NCBI RefSeq assembly: GCF_020085105.1
Contig: NC_058042.1
Location: 21,356,001-21,420,000, forward strand
Direction of reading: 5' to 3'
DNA from: Siniperca chuatsi
Taxonomy: Eukaryota > Chordata > Actinopteri > Centrarchiformes > Sinipercidae
Length of the DNA stretch: 64,000 nucleotides
Under the pieces are notes generated by a model. That model did no database searches, was not told where the DNA came from, and was given only the letters and a program-made list of their open reading frames with translations. This document shows, piece by piece, positions 1-11,200 of the stretch. The position numbers were made by a program, and so were the translations under genes. Position 1 is the stretch's first letter. The number at the start of each line of letters is the position of its first letter.

Positions 1-597
1 GATTGGTACAGTTGCAAATTCCAACATGTACACACAAGCTCACACGAACACATACACACACTCATACACACATTCAGATCTACTCATTCTCACACATATA
101 AACACTTTAACTCATCAATGCACAAATATGCACCGTTTTACTTTCAGTCCACGTTAAGTCAAAGTTTGTCACACTCAAAACTGAACTTTAAAGGTACCCT
201 TTGGAGTTTTTGACCACTAGCAGCACTACGCAATGTTTTTATGAGTGGGTCCACATTTTGTTTGTAATGTGCATGTGCATGAGGAGGCACATGCACAAAG
301 AGAAGCAATTTGTCCTCAAAGGTAGTGAAAAAGAACACTGCTAGCTAGTTAACATGAACGTAAACAATATTCAAGAAATCAGCTGTACAAATGTTTTTGA
401 GGAAGGAATTCAACACATTTGTTAGACCTCATGGAAACACAACCATGTGTTTAGGTAAGAAACACTGAATGTAAACATAACTTTTTATTGTTTACAAGTT
501 CCACATACAATTTTAACAAGCTGGCCTTGTATTTTAGTTTGATGGACAAAACTGGGCTATTGGAAAATGATGATTTAAAGGCCTCAATATGTTTCAA

Positions 598-710
598 ACA
601 AACGACCTAGTTTGTTTAAAGTTGATTAAAGTTGACTGAAGTTCCATACTTAACACTTAAAAGCTCTGGAAATAGCAAGCAAGTGGACCTTGAGTTAAGA
701 TTTTTAAGCA
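598..710. repeat. Partial copy of the foldback repeat found in mis12 intron 1
   Basis: The words GACTGAAGTTCCATACTTA, AAAGCTCTGGAAA and GTGGACCTTGAGTTAAGAT recur in the same order in the right half of the foldback element at 5.65-5.87 kb. This suggests a second, decayed member of one family. Only one arm is recognisable. Confidence 0.5.
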
Positions 711-1395
711 GTTTGTTTGAAGCATCCTGAGGCCTTTAGGTGTGGTCACAGGGCTGTGTGTCAGTAAACTTAAGAAGACAACTTTCTGTCACCTGTGATC
801 AGTCATTTTAAATGTCATTATAGCCGATCACACAGCGCAGGTATTGTTTTTAACCTGTATTAATGTTTGTTTGTCGGGATGACTTTGTGACCGGCCGTGC
901 CTGCTCCACTCTTCACCAGATGTTTGCTGTGATGTGAAGTTTTGTTGTTTGCTGACTGAAAGAGTAAGAAGACATTTTCATTTTGCTTAAACGTTTCAGT
1001 GTCGATGGAGAGAACAACCTGAAAACACAAATGTGGACGCATGTGGTTTTTCCACACGTAAACAGCGTCCACGTCAAAGCTGTTTAGGACAGCAGTGTGA
1101 AAGTTTGGGACTCTGCTGTTAAAAGAAGACACTTTCTTCCTCGACCTTCTGTCTCTATTTTGTCTCCCCTCCCCTCAAATACAAACACTTTCTCTTTTTA
1201 AACACACTCACTGACATTTTCTTGGCTGGCTCTCTTGCTGATTAGACGCTTCTTCTTCTTTCAGATTACTTTATTTTCTCTCTCCGTCAACAGGATCCAG
1301 ACATACGCACAGTGTGTGCAGCCAGCAGACAGCTGCATACAGCTGTGTCTTCATAGTGTTTGACAACATCTTTTGTAGGCTTTAGAGGTATTACA

Positions 1396-1396
<1 letters not shown>

Positions 1397-1436
<40 letters not shown>
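1397..1436. repeat. (AC)20 microsatellite
   Basis: Uninterrupted AC dinucleotide run of about 40 bases, with further short CA-rich stretches just downstream. Confidence 0.95.
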
Positions 1437-1438
<2 letters not shown>

Positions 1439-2659
1439 CTGTTTAGAATTTACACACACAAACAGAGAAAAACAGAGGGCAGCTTTGTTCACACACACCT
1501 TGTGACTGTACAAACCTACGAGGAGGTTCTGAGCAGAAAATAACAAAATGCTAAGAGATTTTTAAGTCGGATATCCAAGATGAAGGCAAGAGAGTAATCT
1601 CCAAGTGTAACTGTGACTCCTGAAACCGTAATCAAAGACCACAGGTTATAATCTCCAGAGAAACTGTTGCTACTCTGCATCGCTCGCTATCAGCAGAGAA
1701 AATATGGTGTAATCGCTTCCTTTTTTGTACTCATCAGATCAATTTAAAAGCAAGATGTCTCAGTTAGAGTGTCTCATATTGGTCAAATCAACAGTAAACA
1801 GGCCAGGTTTGAGGACATCCCACCATAACAGCTACACTGATTCAATTGAATACATGTGAATGTAAAGTGGTCAGTAATCAATAAAAGGTGTATTCAGTGG
1901 AGGACGTAAATGTTATATATGTCAACATACAGTACATTTTCCAAACAATCTATCTCTTTATCATGGATAAAGTCAACTATATATATTCTTTATGGCAGTG
2001 TATTATACAGCACTGAGGTATCAGAATCCACTCATCATCAAATCACATCATGTTTACGTTTATTATTTTCTTTATATTATTCTTTTAAGTTGTGTTCTCA
2101 GTCTGTGGCAGTACAGTTGTAAGTGCAGACTGATTTGGAAAGTCTATAGTGTTTCACCACACAACAATCTGAGATTATGTTTTTAAAAAGTCATCCTAAT
2201 ACTTCTTATTCTGACAAAGGATGATATATTCAGCACAGACCATTTGGAAGTGTTCCAAGTAAAACAGCACTATCAGAGAAACCGCTGACCAGTGCTTCTG
2301 GATTGGATTTTTTAATATTGCAGAGCCAAGAGAAAAATAAGAAATATGATAGCTGTGCCTCATTGACCTCACAACACTGAATACAGTGTTTTTGTCCTTT
2401 AAGCTCATTTCAAACAGCTGAAAACAAAACCCCCCTCTCTTTAAAACTGAATTAGAAACTGATTGGACAAGAATTGTAAGCAAATGGTTTGACAAGTGAT
2501 GCCTGAGTCCTTAATCTGCACAGATGTCCAAGCAAAATGCAGTTACAGCCTGTAAGATCATTATAGCTGCTGCTCAAGAGACACAATGACAAGTTCTCAC
2601 ACCTCCCCATCTGGACTGATCCCTTCTCAAGTCAATCACAACAGGCAGGTGGGACACAC

Positions 2660-2905
2660 ACACACGTTTGTTTCACTATCCCCATGGGGGACAGTCATTG
2701 ACATAATGCCTTCCCTAGCCCCTTACCCTAACCTTAACCATCACAGCTAAATGCCTAACCTTAACCCTCACCCTAATCTTAACCTAATTATAACCTGAAC
2801 CCTAAAAGCAACTCTGAAGCCGTGGGGACCTCAATTTTTGTCCCCACGGGTTAGTGTGCATTCAGGTTAAAGTCCCCACCGGGATATAAGAACGTGAGAC
2901 ACACA
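2660..2905. repeat. Dispersed teleost repeat with telomere-like CCCTAACCTTAACC core
   Basis: The core is a run of degenerate CCTAACCTTAACC units. It is flanked by complementary arms: CCCCATGGGGGACAGTCATTG on the left, and GTGGGGACCTCAATTTTTGTCC followed by GTCCCCACCGGGATATAAG on the right. This matches a repeat type commonly seen in fish introns and intergenic DNA. A related partial copy appears near 22.5 kb. The telomere-like units are imperfect, so this is not a true interstitial telomere array. Confidence 0.6.
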
Positions 2906-2993
2906 CACACACCAGCATTACAAGAATGCTAAAACAAATGTTTACAGTTTACATTGGACCTCTTGTTGTAGCTGTTTATGTACTTTCACTTTT

Positions 2994-3019
2994 GTTGTTG
3001 CTGTTGTTGTTGTTGTTGG
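2994..3019. repeat. (GTT)n trinucleotide tract
   Basis: GTTGTTGCTGTTGTTGTTGTTG-type run with one interruption. Confidence 0.8.
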
Positions 3020-4145
3020 GGCTGTAAATCTGACATCAGCAATAACAATCCCAGGTTTTGTCTCCAGCTAGCTAAACCCTAAAGAGTACACTTAAAAGGC
3101 TTCAAGCTATGGATAATTTTTACTCACATGATTTTTCCATAATCACAGGGAGGAGTATGAGTATCATGCTTGCAGTTCTTATTTTTAATTATTTGTTTAA
3201 AAAAAATTTAAATGATAGTAATAAATATCTGTATTGATACCAAAAGATCTCTTCGTCCATCTGAGTCTGGAGTTTGGAGCATAGCATCTTTCAACTCCAC
3301 ACCCTCATAATATATATTTTCTCTCCTTCATTTTGAGCAGCCCAGATGACAGCTACATAAGTGACCTAATAACTCACCAGTCAAAATGTCTCAGCAACAA
3401 ATGATTATTCAGTCTGGAGCTGTGGCTCTGTAATTATTACACCACCCAGTGATTCTGCTGCCGTTTCCCCTCAGTAACCGTATTAAAGCATGTTTGCAAG
3501 TAGATATTAAAGATACAGTTTGAAATTGCTGTGATGAACAAATGGATAAATATAAAAAACAAATGTAAACACGACCGCCCCCTAATGGTCTAATCCATGT
3601 AACTATGAAAAACCCAGAAACAGCATTATTTCATCATTAGTAAAAAATGTAATTGAAGAGATCAACACAAAAATAAAAGTGTAACACCAAAGTCATATTG
3701 AAATTATGAATCCCATTATGTTACATTAAATGATTACTGTATAATATGCCCTGTGGATTTGAAAGGAGCCTCTGAAGTGTGTAGCTTGCTCCTTCATGGA
3801 GGGCAGCTGTGGTAAGTGTGGACTCACTGGAGTTACAATGGATTGAAATGGTGACCCAGAATAATGTCAAAACATCTATAGAAACTTTTCAGATCACTCC
3901 AGCATGAGTCACGAGTAAATTCCTAACAGGTCTTTTTCACAGCAGACATTGTGACAATTTGACAATTCAAATTTTTTGTTTTCAAGTCAAACCTTCAAGG
4001 TAAAATAAAACAGCCAGATTTGGATACTAATTTCTCCAGAATAGCAAATGTATTTTTTATGTTCCACCAGTGCCTCCCGCTTTGATTTCTTTCACAGTTG
4101 CAACACCATCAATCATGGCTGCCTGTGTTTCCTTAAAATGTTACT

Positions 4146-4335
4146 TACACTCAGTTTCCAGTTTATTGGGTCCACCTAGCTAAAACTAATGCAGTCTAAT
4201 ACAACAGTCTAGCAGTAGATGCTACCTTCATGAAGTTTGTGGTGCTGTTGAACTGTATTATAATCATACAGAGGTGTTTCTATTATTTTGTCCACCCCAT
4301 TTATCTCAATGATGGTAGGCTAAATAACAGAACCA
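4146..4335. repeat. Dispersed teleost repeat (GTCCACCTAGCTAAAAC type)
   Basis: The words CCTAGCTAAAACTAATGCAG, CAGAGGTGTTTCTATTATTT and TTGTCCACCCCATTTATCTC belong to a repeat I recognise as widespread in percomorph genomes. Its transposon class is not clear from this copy, and no terminal repeats or target duplication are visible. Confidence 0.5.
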
Positions 4336-4750
4336 GTATATCTTCTATCTACTGTATCTGTATGATACAATAGTTCAACACAAACTACAGCCTTCAGATG
4401 TGGATGGATTAGACTGGGTGAGACGTTAACTTGCAGAGAGCGCCCTCTGCTGGGAATCATCATCATCTATACAATCCAATGCAATCCAGTGAAATGACAA
4501 CTAAACAAAATATCTCTACCCTCAAATTACAAATAAAGTTAAAAAAATAAGAGAAGTTAAGAAAACGGAGTTGCGTTTTTGAGGCAGTGAAGTTGAGGTA
4601 TGAGGAGGTAGACAACAGAAACCACCACATCAGTTGAACTGACACCGTAATACATCCATCTGCTTTATTATTTACATTTACATTGTGGAGAGGTAATCTT
4701 CTCTGATGGTAGCTGATGTTGCTGTTGTGTCGTTTCAAAGGTAACTAAGC

Positions 4751-4756
4751 TTTATT
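4751..4756 (-). terminator. Candidate mis12 polyadenylation signal
   Basis: TTTATT on the plus strand reads AATAAA on the minus strand, about 345 nt after the mis12 stop codon. A second TTTATT lies near 4667. Assigned by position and motif only. Confidence 0.45.
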
Positions 4757-5100
4757 GAGATTAATTTATGTTATAGATTCATAAAGCCATCAAAGCACAT
4801 GTTTTAGTTTAGTTTCTTTTCACAGGGAATGAACAATATCACTGTCTTCATGACAAACAGCGGCCAAAAATCACTGTCCAGCTTTGCGTGAGGAACAGTA
4901 ATGTGTACTGTGTTACAATATTTACATTATAAGATGACTGGACTGGACTGACAAACTTCTGAATAGTCAGTGGGTGAATTTGCTTAATGTCCACTTTGCT
5001 GCTACAGATGTCTTCTAAATTTTCTTATCTTTCTAGATTGAGTAAAAAACAGACAAAGGTTTTGGAGAAATGTCTGTTTACAAAAATTCAAGAGTTCAGC

Positions 5101-7220
5101 TCAATGAGGCGCCTTATTGCAGACCTCCCCGGCAGCCTCCTGCAGTTTCTTTACGGACTCCATCACCAGCCGGAAACTTTCATGGAAGCTGCCGTTGCCT
5201 TCCTTCACCCAGGCCGCCTGGAGCTCTCTGACCCATGCCAGGATCCCACCCAGCTGCTTCTGCACCTCCCTCTGCTCCTCCAGCTCAGCTTGCAGGGCCT
5301 GTCTGGCACAGACTTCTGCTTCGTAGGATCTCTGGAGGTCAGCAAGGGACGACTCCAGCCTCAGCACCTCCTGGATGGTGCAAGACCACAGCCAAGTCAC
5401 AGACAGATACAGACATTACGCAGAAATTATGAGAAGTAGACATAAACGATATATGTTAATGACTGCGCTGTAAAATTAAACCCAATCATCAATACTGATT
5501 GAAGCCTAAAAAAAAATAATTAAGAAAAAGGAGCAATAAAGATAAGTGGTTAATACATAAACTGTTAATAGACCATTCACTTTCATCAGTAAAGCACGAA
5601 CATTACTGGACTTTTGAGGCCAACTACGATCAATCAATCAATATCTGGCAACATAATCTTAACTCAAGATCAGCTTTTCCCATTGCTTTCAGTCACAACT
5701 CAGAGTCTTCATCAGCAGATGGAGATACACAAAGACCTGTTATCACTTGACTGAAGCTTCATACTTAGGTCAAGTGATGAAAACTGAGCAAACTCGATCT
5801 GCTGATGAATACTGTGAGATGCGATTGAAAGCTCTGGAAAACACTAGTAGGTGGACCTTGAGTTAAGATTATTTTGTCAAACGCTAAATGAATTTCTAAA
5901 TCATCTGATCACATTAAAAAATATCTTTGGGATTTCCTTCTTGTTGCTTATCAGCCAACATACACTGATAGCGATCGATGTATCTATGATAAGCTGAAAT
6001 CAACCGATAATATCGGCCCGACCAACATATCGTGCGGCTGTATTTATCACTACAGCTCGGCCGATAGTGGATTACTATACCAATATCGGTACTTCGGTCA
6101 ATTTTTTGACAAGGATCCATTACATTGGGTTATTTGAGAATCGAGACCAGGGTATGCACCGGTCAGTGCTCTCTGGCGGACAAACGACGAAATGGTGTCA
6201 CTGTTTCTAAATTACCTCAAACATATCGGTTTGTCACTTTTATTTCTTGTTAGTTAAAAGCATGACATGCATACACCAATACAGATATATCTGTGAAGAG
6301 CTGAAAATCAGCCAATATATCGGCCCAGACAATGTATCGATGGAACTCTGATAGAAAGGTATGTAATAAACAGGTATGTATGGCAGTGGTGGTATGTAAG
6401 TAAGTACAGGTAAGTAATAACATCGGAATATGAGGTCTCATAGCACTACAGAGATTAGGCTTTAATATTAAGGTGTTGACATACATATTGAGTGAACAGT
6501 GTGGGAACTGTAGCCCTGTCACTTTCCTTCTGCAATGTTCAGACAATGGCGATGACTGCGTCTAGAGAGGGCTGGTTACCTGTTGCTCAGACAGCATGGA
6601 TGTGAACACCCTCAAACACTTTTAATCTGGAAACTCAACTCTTTACCTCCGTCTGTTTCAAACTGACATAAAGAGCCTGAATGCACAGCACATTATTTGT
6701 AAGTAAGTGTTCCGTGAATTAAACAGTGACTCTCTAATATCATCAAGTGTGAATGAATTTAGCTCATGATGCTGAATCCTCCTCCTCCACCCACCTGTAC
6801 GTCTTGGGGGCAGTTCTTGTGTGACTGGTCCTCGGGCAGCAGGATATTATGCGGCACGGAGAAGCAGCGTTTGACCAGCAGCGCCTCCATCCGCTTCGAG
6901 AGCTGTTTGAACTGCTCTTCGAGGAACTGCTGCAGCTTTCGGCTGCACTCCCTGGCCCGGGACCGGAGCAGCTCCTCGGCCGCGTCCGACCCGCCTTTAC
7001 TTAGCTGCCTCACACACACCTTCTCCACGACGGGTAAAATGTCGTACAGGCAGTCCTGGAAGGCGCTGTAGACCCGTAACATACAGGTTTGCGGGGTGAA
7101 GCCGAAAAACTGTGTTTCGTACAGTTTTAAAGCCGACGGAGAGGGACTGTCCACCTCTTCATCGACTTCCCCGCGGACCTCCATCTCCATCTCCATCTCT
7201 TCCCGGGTTTCCCGCGCCAT
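5101..7220 (-). CDS. mis12: Kinetochore protein MIS12 homolog
   Basis: Subunit of the MIS12 (MIND) complex, which bridges centromeric chromatin (CENP-C) to the NDC80 microtubule-binding complex. Two coding exons on the minus strand, 7220-6795 and 5370-5101, join in phase 0 through CAG|GTGGGT and TCCAG|GAGG and give 231 residues; human MIS12 has 205. The family's conserved N-terminal block is clear: ETQFFGFTPQTCMLRVYSAF at about residues 35-54, then NILLPEDQ just before the junction. Exon 2 is a heptad-rich coiled coil containing CARQALQAELEEQ, which matches the human CTKQALLAELEEQ region. The first 30 or so residues are an acidic Glu/Met-rich extension absent from the human protein. The start chosen is the first in-frame ATG, shortly downstream of the GC-rich promoter shared with ppm1g. 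Confidence 0.93.
5654..5871. repeat. Foldback (snap-back) element in mis12 intron
   Basis: A left arm starting ATAATCTTAACTCAAG and a right arm whose reverse complement starts AATAATCTTAACTCAAGG both continue into a TTTCCC/TTTTCC word, GCTTTCA and TTCATCAGCAGAT. This makes terminal inverted arms of about 70-75 bases around a short centre. It looks like a MITE or foldback element with no coding capacity. No clear target duplication is visible. Confidence 0.65.
5985..6345. repeat. Degenerate TATCGGCC-type repeats in mis12 intron
   Basis: Two clusters of the words ATATCGG, TATCGGCCCGACCAACATATCG and TATCGGCCCAGACAATGTATCG are arranged around short inverted repeats. They resemble a decayed palindromic MITE family with ATATCGGCCGATAT-like ends. 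Boundaries are unclear. Confidence 0.4.
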
Positions 7221-7790
7221 GTTGAACCCGTGACGTCAACGTTTCCCTTCTTCTTCTTGTGATGTTTTTGGCAACAACGAGGTGGCGCATTACCGCCGCC
7301 ACGTGGCACGGAGTGCAGCCCGGCAATGTACTAATAATATTCATACATAAAATATAATGTTGATATAATAAAGTAATGAAAATAAGGGTTTTGAATTTTC
7401 ACAGTTGTGAATACCCTTGAGTACCCTTGTACTTCTGAATAAAATTATTAGCACCAGCACCAAACCCATTTGTTCCTCCTGAAGCTAAAAATAGGTCACA
7501 AATAAATAGTTTCATTATTTAAAACCATTCCTTTTTTCTCTCGTTTTGATTTTAAATTTTGGTCATATTCTGTATAATTTTATCAATACATTTTTATATT
7601 TATTTTTTCTTGTATTTATTTTATAGCTTATTGCTGGGATTAATTCCTGTATGTTTTATGCATGTTTGTTGTTGTTGAAATGTTTGTTCATTGATTTTAA
7701 AAAAAGACAAAAAACTTGACATTGTGACGTGTGACGTACGTGTCGGACACGCCCCCTTGTTCGAACGAAGGGGACATGCGCGCATGCGCG
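7221..7790. promoter_or_regulatory. Divergent promoter region between mis12 and ppm1g
   Basis: The roughly 0.6-kb interval separates the mis12 start codon from the 5' end of ppm1g. On the ppm1g side are two CRE-like TGACGT words at 7725-7730 and 7732-7737. An NRF1-type GCGCATGCGC lies at 7780-7789, within CpG-rich DNA. On the mis12 side the sequence around 7270-7325 is also GC-rich and CpG-bearing. These motifs are typical of broad, TATA-less housekeeping promoters. Function is inferred from layout and motif only. Confidence 0.6.
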
Positions 7791-7794
7791 CGTC

Positions 7795-7933
7795 CTCACT
7801 TCCTCCGCAGCTCCTGCTTCTTTTTGGTCTGTCTGTGTTGATAGCGGCTTTTGCTTCCACACGTGCAATCTTTCCTATGTGAATCTCTCTCTTTGGGACC
7901 AGTTTTTAAGCTCATCCTGCTTTGTCAGAATAG
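7795..7933 (+). other. ppm1g: Probable non-coding first exon of ppm1g
   Basis: A good splice donor, ATAG|GTAAATT, lies at 7933/7934. The next exon opens after CTCTCCAG at 8232 with 26 nt of leader before the start codon. This places a 5'UTR exon just downstream of the NRF1-like motif. The upstream edge is approximate because no transcript data are available. Confidence 0.5.
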
Positions 7934-8258
7934 GTAAATTAACTGTCGGCGTTGAGTGTTTGATCTTTTTACAACTGCGCAGCCGCTTGCATGGCGGGGG
8001 CAGAGGTTACTTAGGGCTGGAAGTTTAGCCGGGTTTGCTCCTGTTAGCATGATGATGCTAGCTAGCTGATGCGTCTACTTTTTGTTGTGGTGTTGCTAAC
8101 GTTAGCTAGCTAGCAACCGCAACTAGCCAAGCTGGTAAACGCAGTTGAAGTGTGAGAAATGTACTGGGTTATGCGTCTGTTTTTTATGTGAAGCTAAAAC
8201 GTGATGTTTTCTCCGTGTCGTCTTCTCTCCAGGTTTAAAGCCATAGAAACAGACAACC

Positions 8259-11200
8259 ATGGGGGCTTATCTGTCGCAACCAAACACAGCCAAGACCTCC
8301 TCCGATGGCGGCAACAGCAACATGAGCTACGGTTTCTCTGCCATGCAGGGCTGGCGTGTCTCCATGGAGGTGAGGCGGAAAATCAGTGACGGGATCAGAG
8401 ACAACCATGTTGCCGCTCAGTTTCTTGAACTCAACGAAGAGAAAATGTGTCTTGAGTTGTAAATGGCGGGATAAATGGATGTGAGACTTTTCCCTGTGTA
8501 GGTTTGTTTGTACGGAGCTGGTTGGCGTCCTTCCAGAGTACACTGGAAGCTCGTCACACTCCCAAACTAGCTTTTCTCTGAGCATCAGCTGCATTGATGG
8601 ATGAAATACATAATTCATCCTCGAGTTGTTTTTTTTTAGCGTGCTGACTTATATTGTAATCAATCTCCCACAACATTCATGGGCATGTCTGATGTCTTTG
8701 TCAAATTTCTTCTGATGAGAAACTAAGACACTGCCTAATCATGTGTCAGCCAACTAGCAATAATACACCAGCTCTCAACAGAATAATATTGGTTACTAAA
8801 TGCAAGCATGTGAGTAATTCAGTTAAAAGACATGTATGGACATGTGCAAATATAATAACACAAGGCTCACCAACTGTTTGATCAAGAAACAAAGTTTCTG
8901 TTCTCTAAGTGATTTGACCAATATATGTATTTAAATTATGTGAAAATAATGTGTAGAGGTCTCCATTTTTCATTTGTCATCGTATCCCCTCTGACTAGCC
9001 TCATACAGGTAGCTTTTCTTTTTACCAGAAGAGGAATTCTGATTGCTTGTACCAGTTTGTATAATGTCATGTTGTCTGTAATGTGCGTTTTTGTGTTTGT
9101 TGTCACAGGATGCTCACAATTGTATCCCAGAATTTGATGAGGAGACAGCCATGTTTGCTGTATATGATGGACATGGAGGTAACACACACGCTGTACAAAT
9201 ACAGTGTTCTGTTATATTATTTTGCAGAAAACGTTGTCATTTACAACATTTAAACACATTAACATAACAGTATTTTGTCAGTTAGCCAAATCTTTTCCCA
9301 ATCCTAACATTGACATTGCACAACACACAAATCCTGTTCCAAAAATTGGTTCTCCCAAAACTCATATTTGGCATCACAAACAGCAGTCACACACCCATTT
9401 TTCTGAAGTGTTTCCCTGGTTTCCCCGTTTTGTTTGTTTTAAACACCCCTCTCCGTACTCTGTGTACACACGCCGATCCTGTGAATTTATATAATCTGTT
9501 GTTCCCATTTAGGTGAAGAGGTGGCTCTGTACTGTTCAAAGTACCTTCCCGACATCATCAAGGAGCAGAAGACCTACAAAGATGGCAAACTGCAAAAGGT
9601 GAGAAGCCGTAAAAGCCACGGCACGACCTGTCTTTAAAAAGTTGGACAGAGCAGAGATTTTCATGACCAGAGGTCTGTTGCTTGACTGTGACATAGTTAT
9701 AAATTAGGTGGGATCAGAAGCACCCGCAGCATCAATCTCATCAATCTTGAACCCAATTTTACACCATGTTGCTTTACTGACACATGTTTTTGCACGTTGT
9801 TTCCAGGCTCTGGAGGATGCCTTCTTGGCCATCGACAGCAGAATGACCAAAGAGGAAGTCATCAAGGAGCTGGTCCAGATCGCTGGACGGCCCACTGAGG
9901 AGCCGCCCACTGAAAAGGTGGCAGAGGAGGATGATTGTGAGTACACCCCTAACAATAAAATGTATGTAGTAATGTTTGTTATGGATGTGAGGTGTAAGGA
10001 GCTTATAACAAAGCTCATTTAGGTTGCATGGTAACAGAGTGAAGTGAAACCATGGGGGAAAAGTTATGACCATAATTATTAGGGGTGTAACAGTAGACAA
10101 AATTTGCAGTTCGGTATGTACTTTGGTTTTGGGGTCACAGTTTGGTACATTTTCGGTACAGCAGGGAAAACAAAAAATAATTTGTAATTTATTTTGAAAA
10201 ATGTAAACATTCAACAGTGGCTCATTGGCCACGAGTCTTACTAACAGTTAATGCACTCAAATACTGTCATATTGTCAATAAAAAAATGTAAATAATGCTC
10301 CATCGTAAAACTCTGACCTTTTGATAATTCCTGAACAACTACAGCTTGTGCTGGTTTATACAGAGAAGCACAACGGACTGACTGAAATGCACACGAGAAG
10401 GCACATTGTAGCTGGGCTCAAGCACTTTGACCATATGCTTAAACTCTGTATTCTCTAAGACCCATACAGTATATATATAGATTGAACATGGTCTCATATC
10501 TGCAGTGATAAACACTCCTACAGCATTAGTTATTGATTTGGCACAGTCTGAATCTGCAGTGAGAGGCTGCCTGATTTTTATTTATTTATATATAAACAGT
10601 AGTTTGGGTCACAGGGCCTACCAATCCGAGGAAGTCGCATACCGAACCGAATGTCCTGTACCGGTTCGGGACGAATACATGTACCGCTTACACCCCTAAT
10701 AATTATTGAAGAAAAATACCACATACACAATCAAGGGTGTGAAAATAAACACAGATAACTAGGATGATACAACAAATACAAGTCATACTTGTACACTGCT
10801 GGTAGATTAAAAACAGTGATGTCAAATCCTAATAATAATGACTACGGTCTAAATGATTCCATGTTTCTGCCCTCATTTCAGTGGAGACAGAGGAGGCGGC
10901 TTTGCTCCACGAGGAAGCCACAATGACCATAGAGGAGCTGCTGGTACGCTATGGCCAGAACAGCAACGCTGTCAAGCATGCAGCTGCCATCAGGTAGTCT
11001 AACAGACTTTTTATTTTGACTTTTCATACAAGGACAAGGAAGAAACACTAATGTGGCAATGAAGAAGTATTTTGAGCCTGTGAAATGTTACTTCATGGAA
11101 AACGATGCATCCTCAGTGGTGACCTCATGCAATGCACGCAGTCATCACAAATGTTTCAACAGTCCTGCCCTTCTGGCCATTTCTCACCATAACTGATCCA

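Larger units (their letters stand above)
1..4740. other. Non-coding left flank, no gene seen
   Basis: I found no reading frame with a recognisable protein family or a chain of spliceable exons here. The stretch holds a CA-rich start, a (CA)20 microsatellite, a GTT tract and at least two dispersed teleost repeats, listed separately. The last few hundred bases are probably mis12 3'UTR and downstream DNA. Short open frames near 0.86-1.13 kb and 2.2-2.5 kb have no recognisable similarity. Confidence 0.6.

Noticed and set aside
2700-2800. Interstitial telomere array
   Set aside because: The CCCTAA-like units are irregular and sit inside a known type of dispersed fish repeat with complementary flanks.
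4987-5439. 150-codon open frame on the plus strand
   Set aside because: It is the antisense shadow of mis12 exon 2, whose minus-strand product is clearly conserved; the plus frame has no domain.
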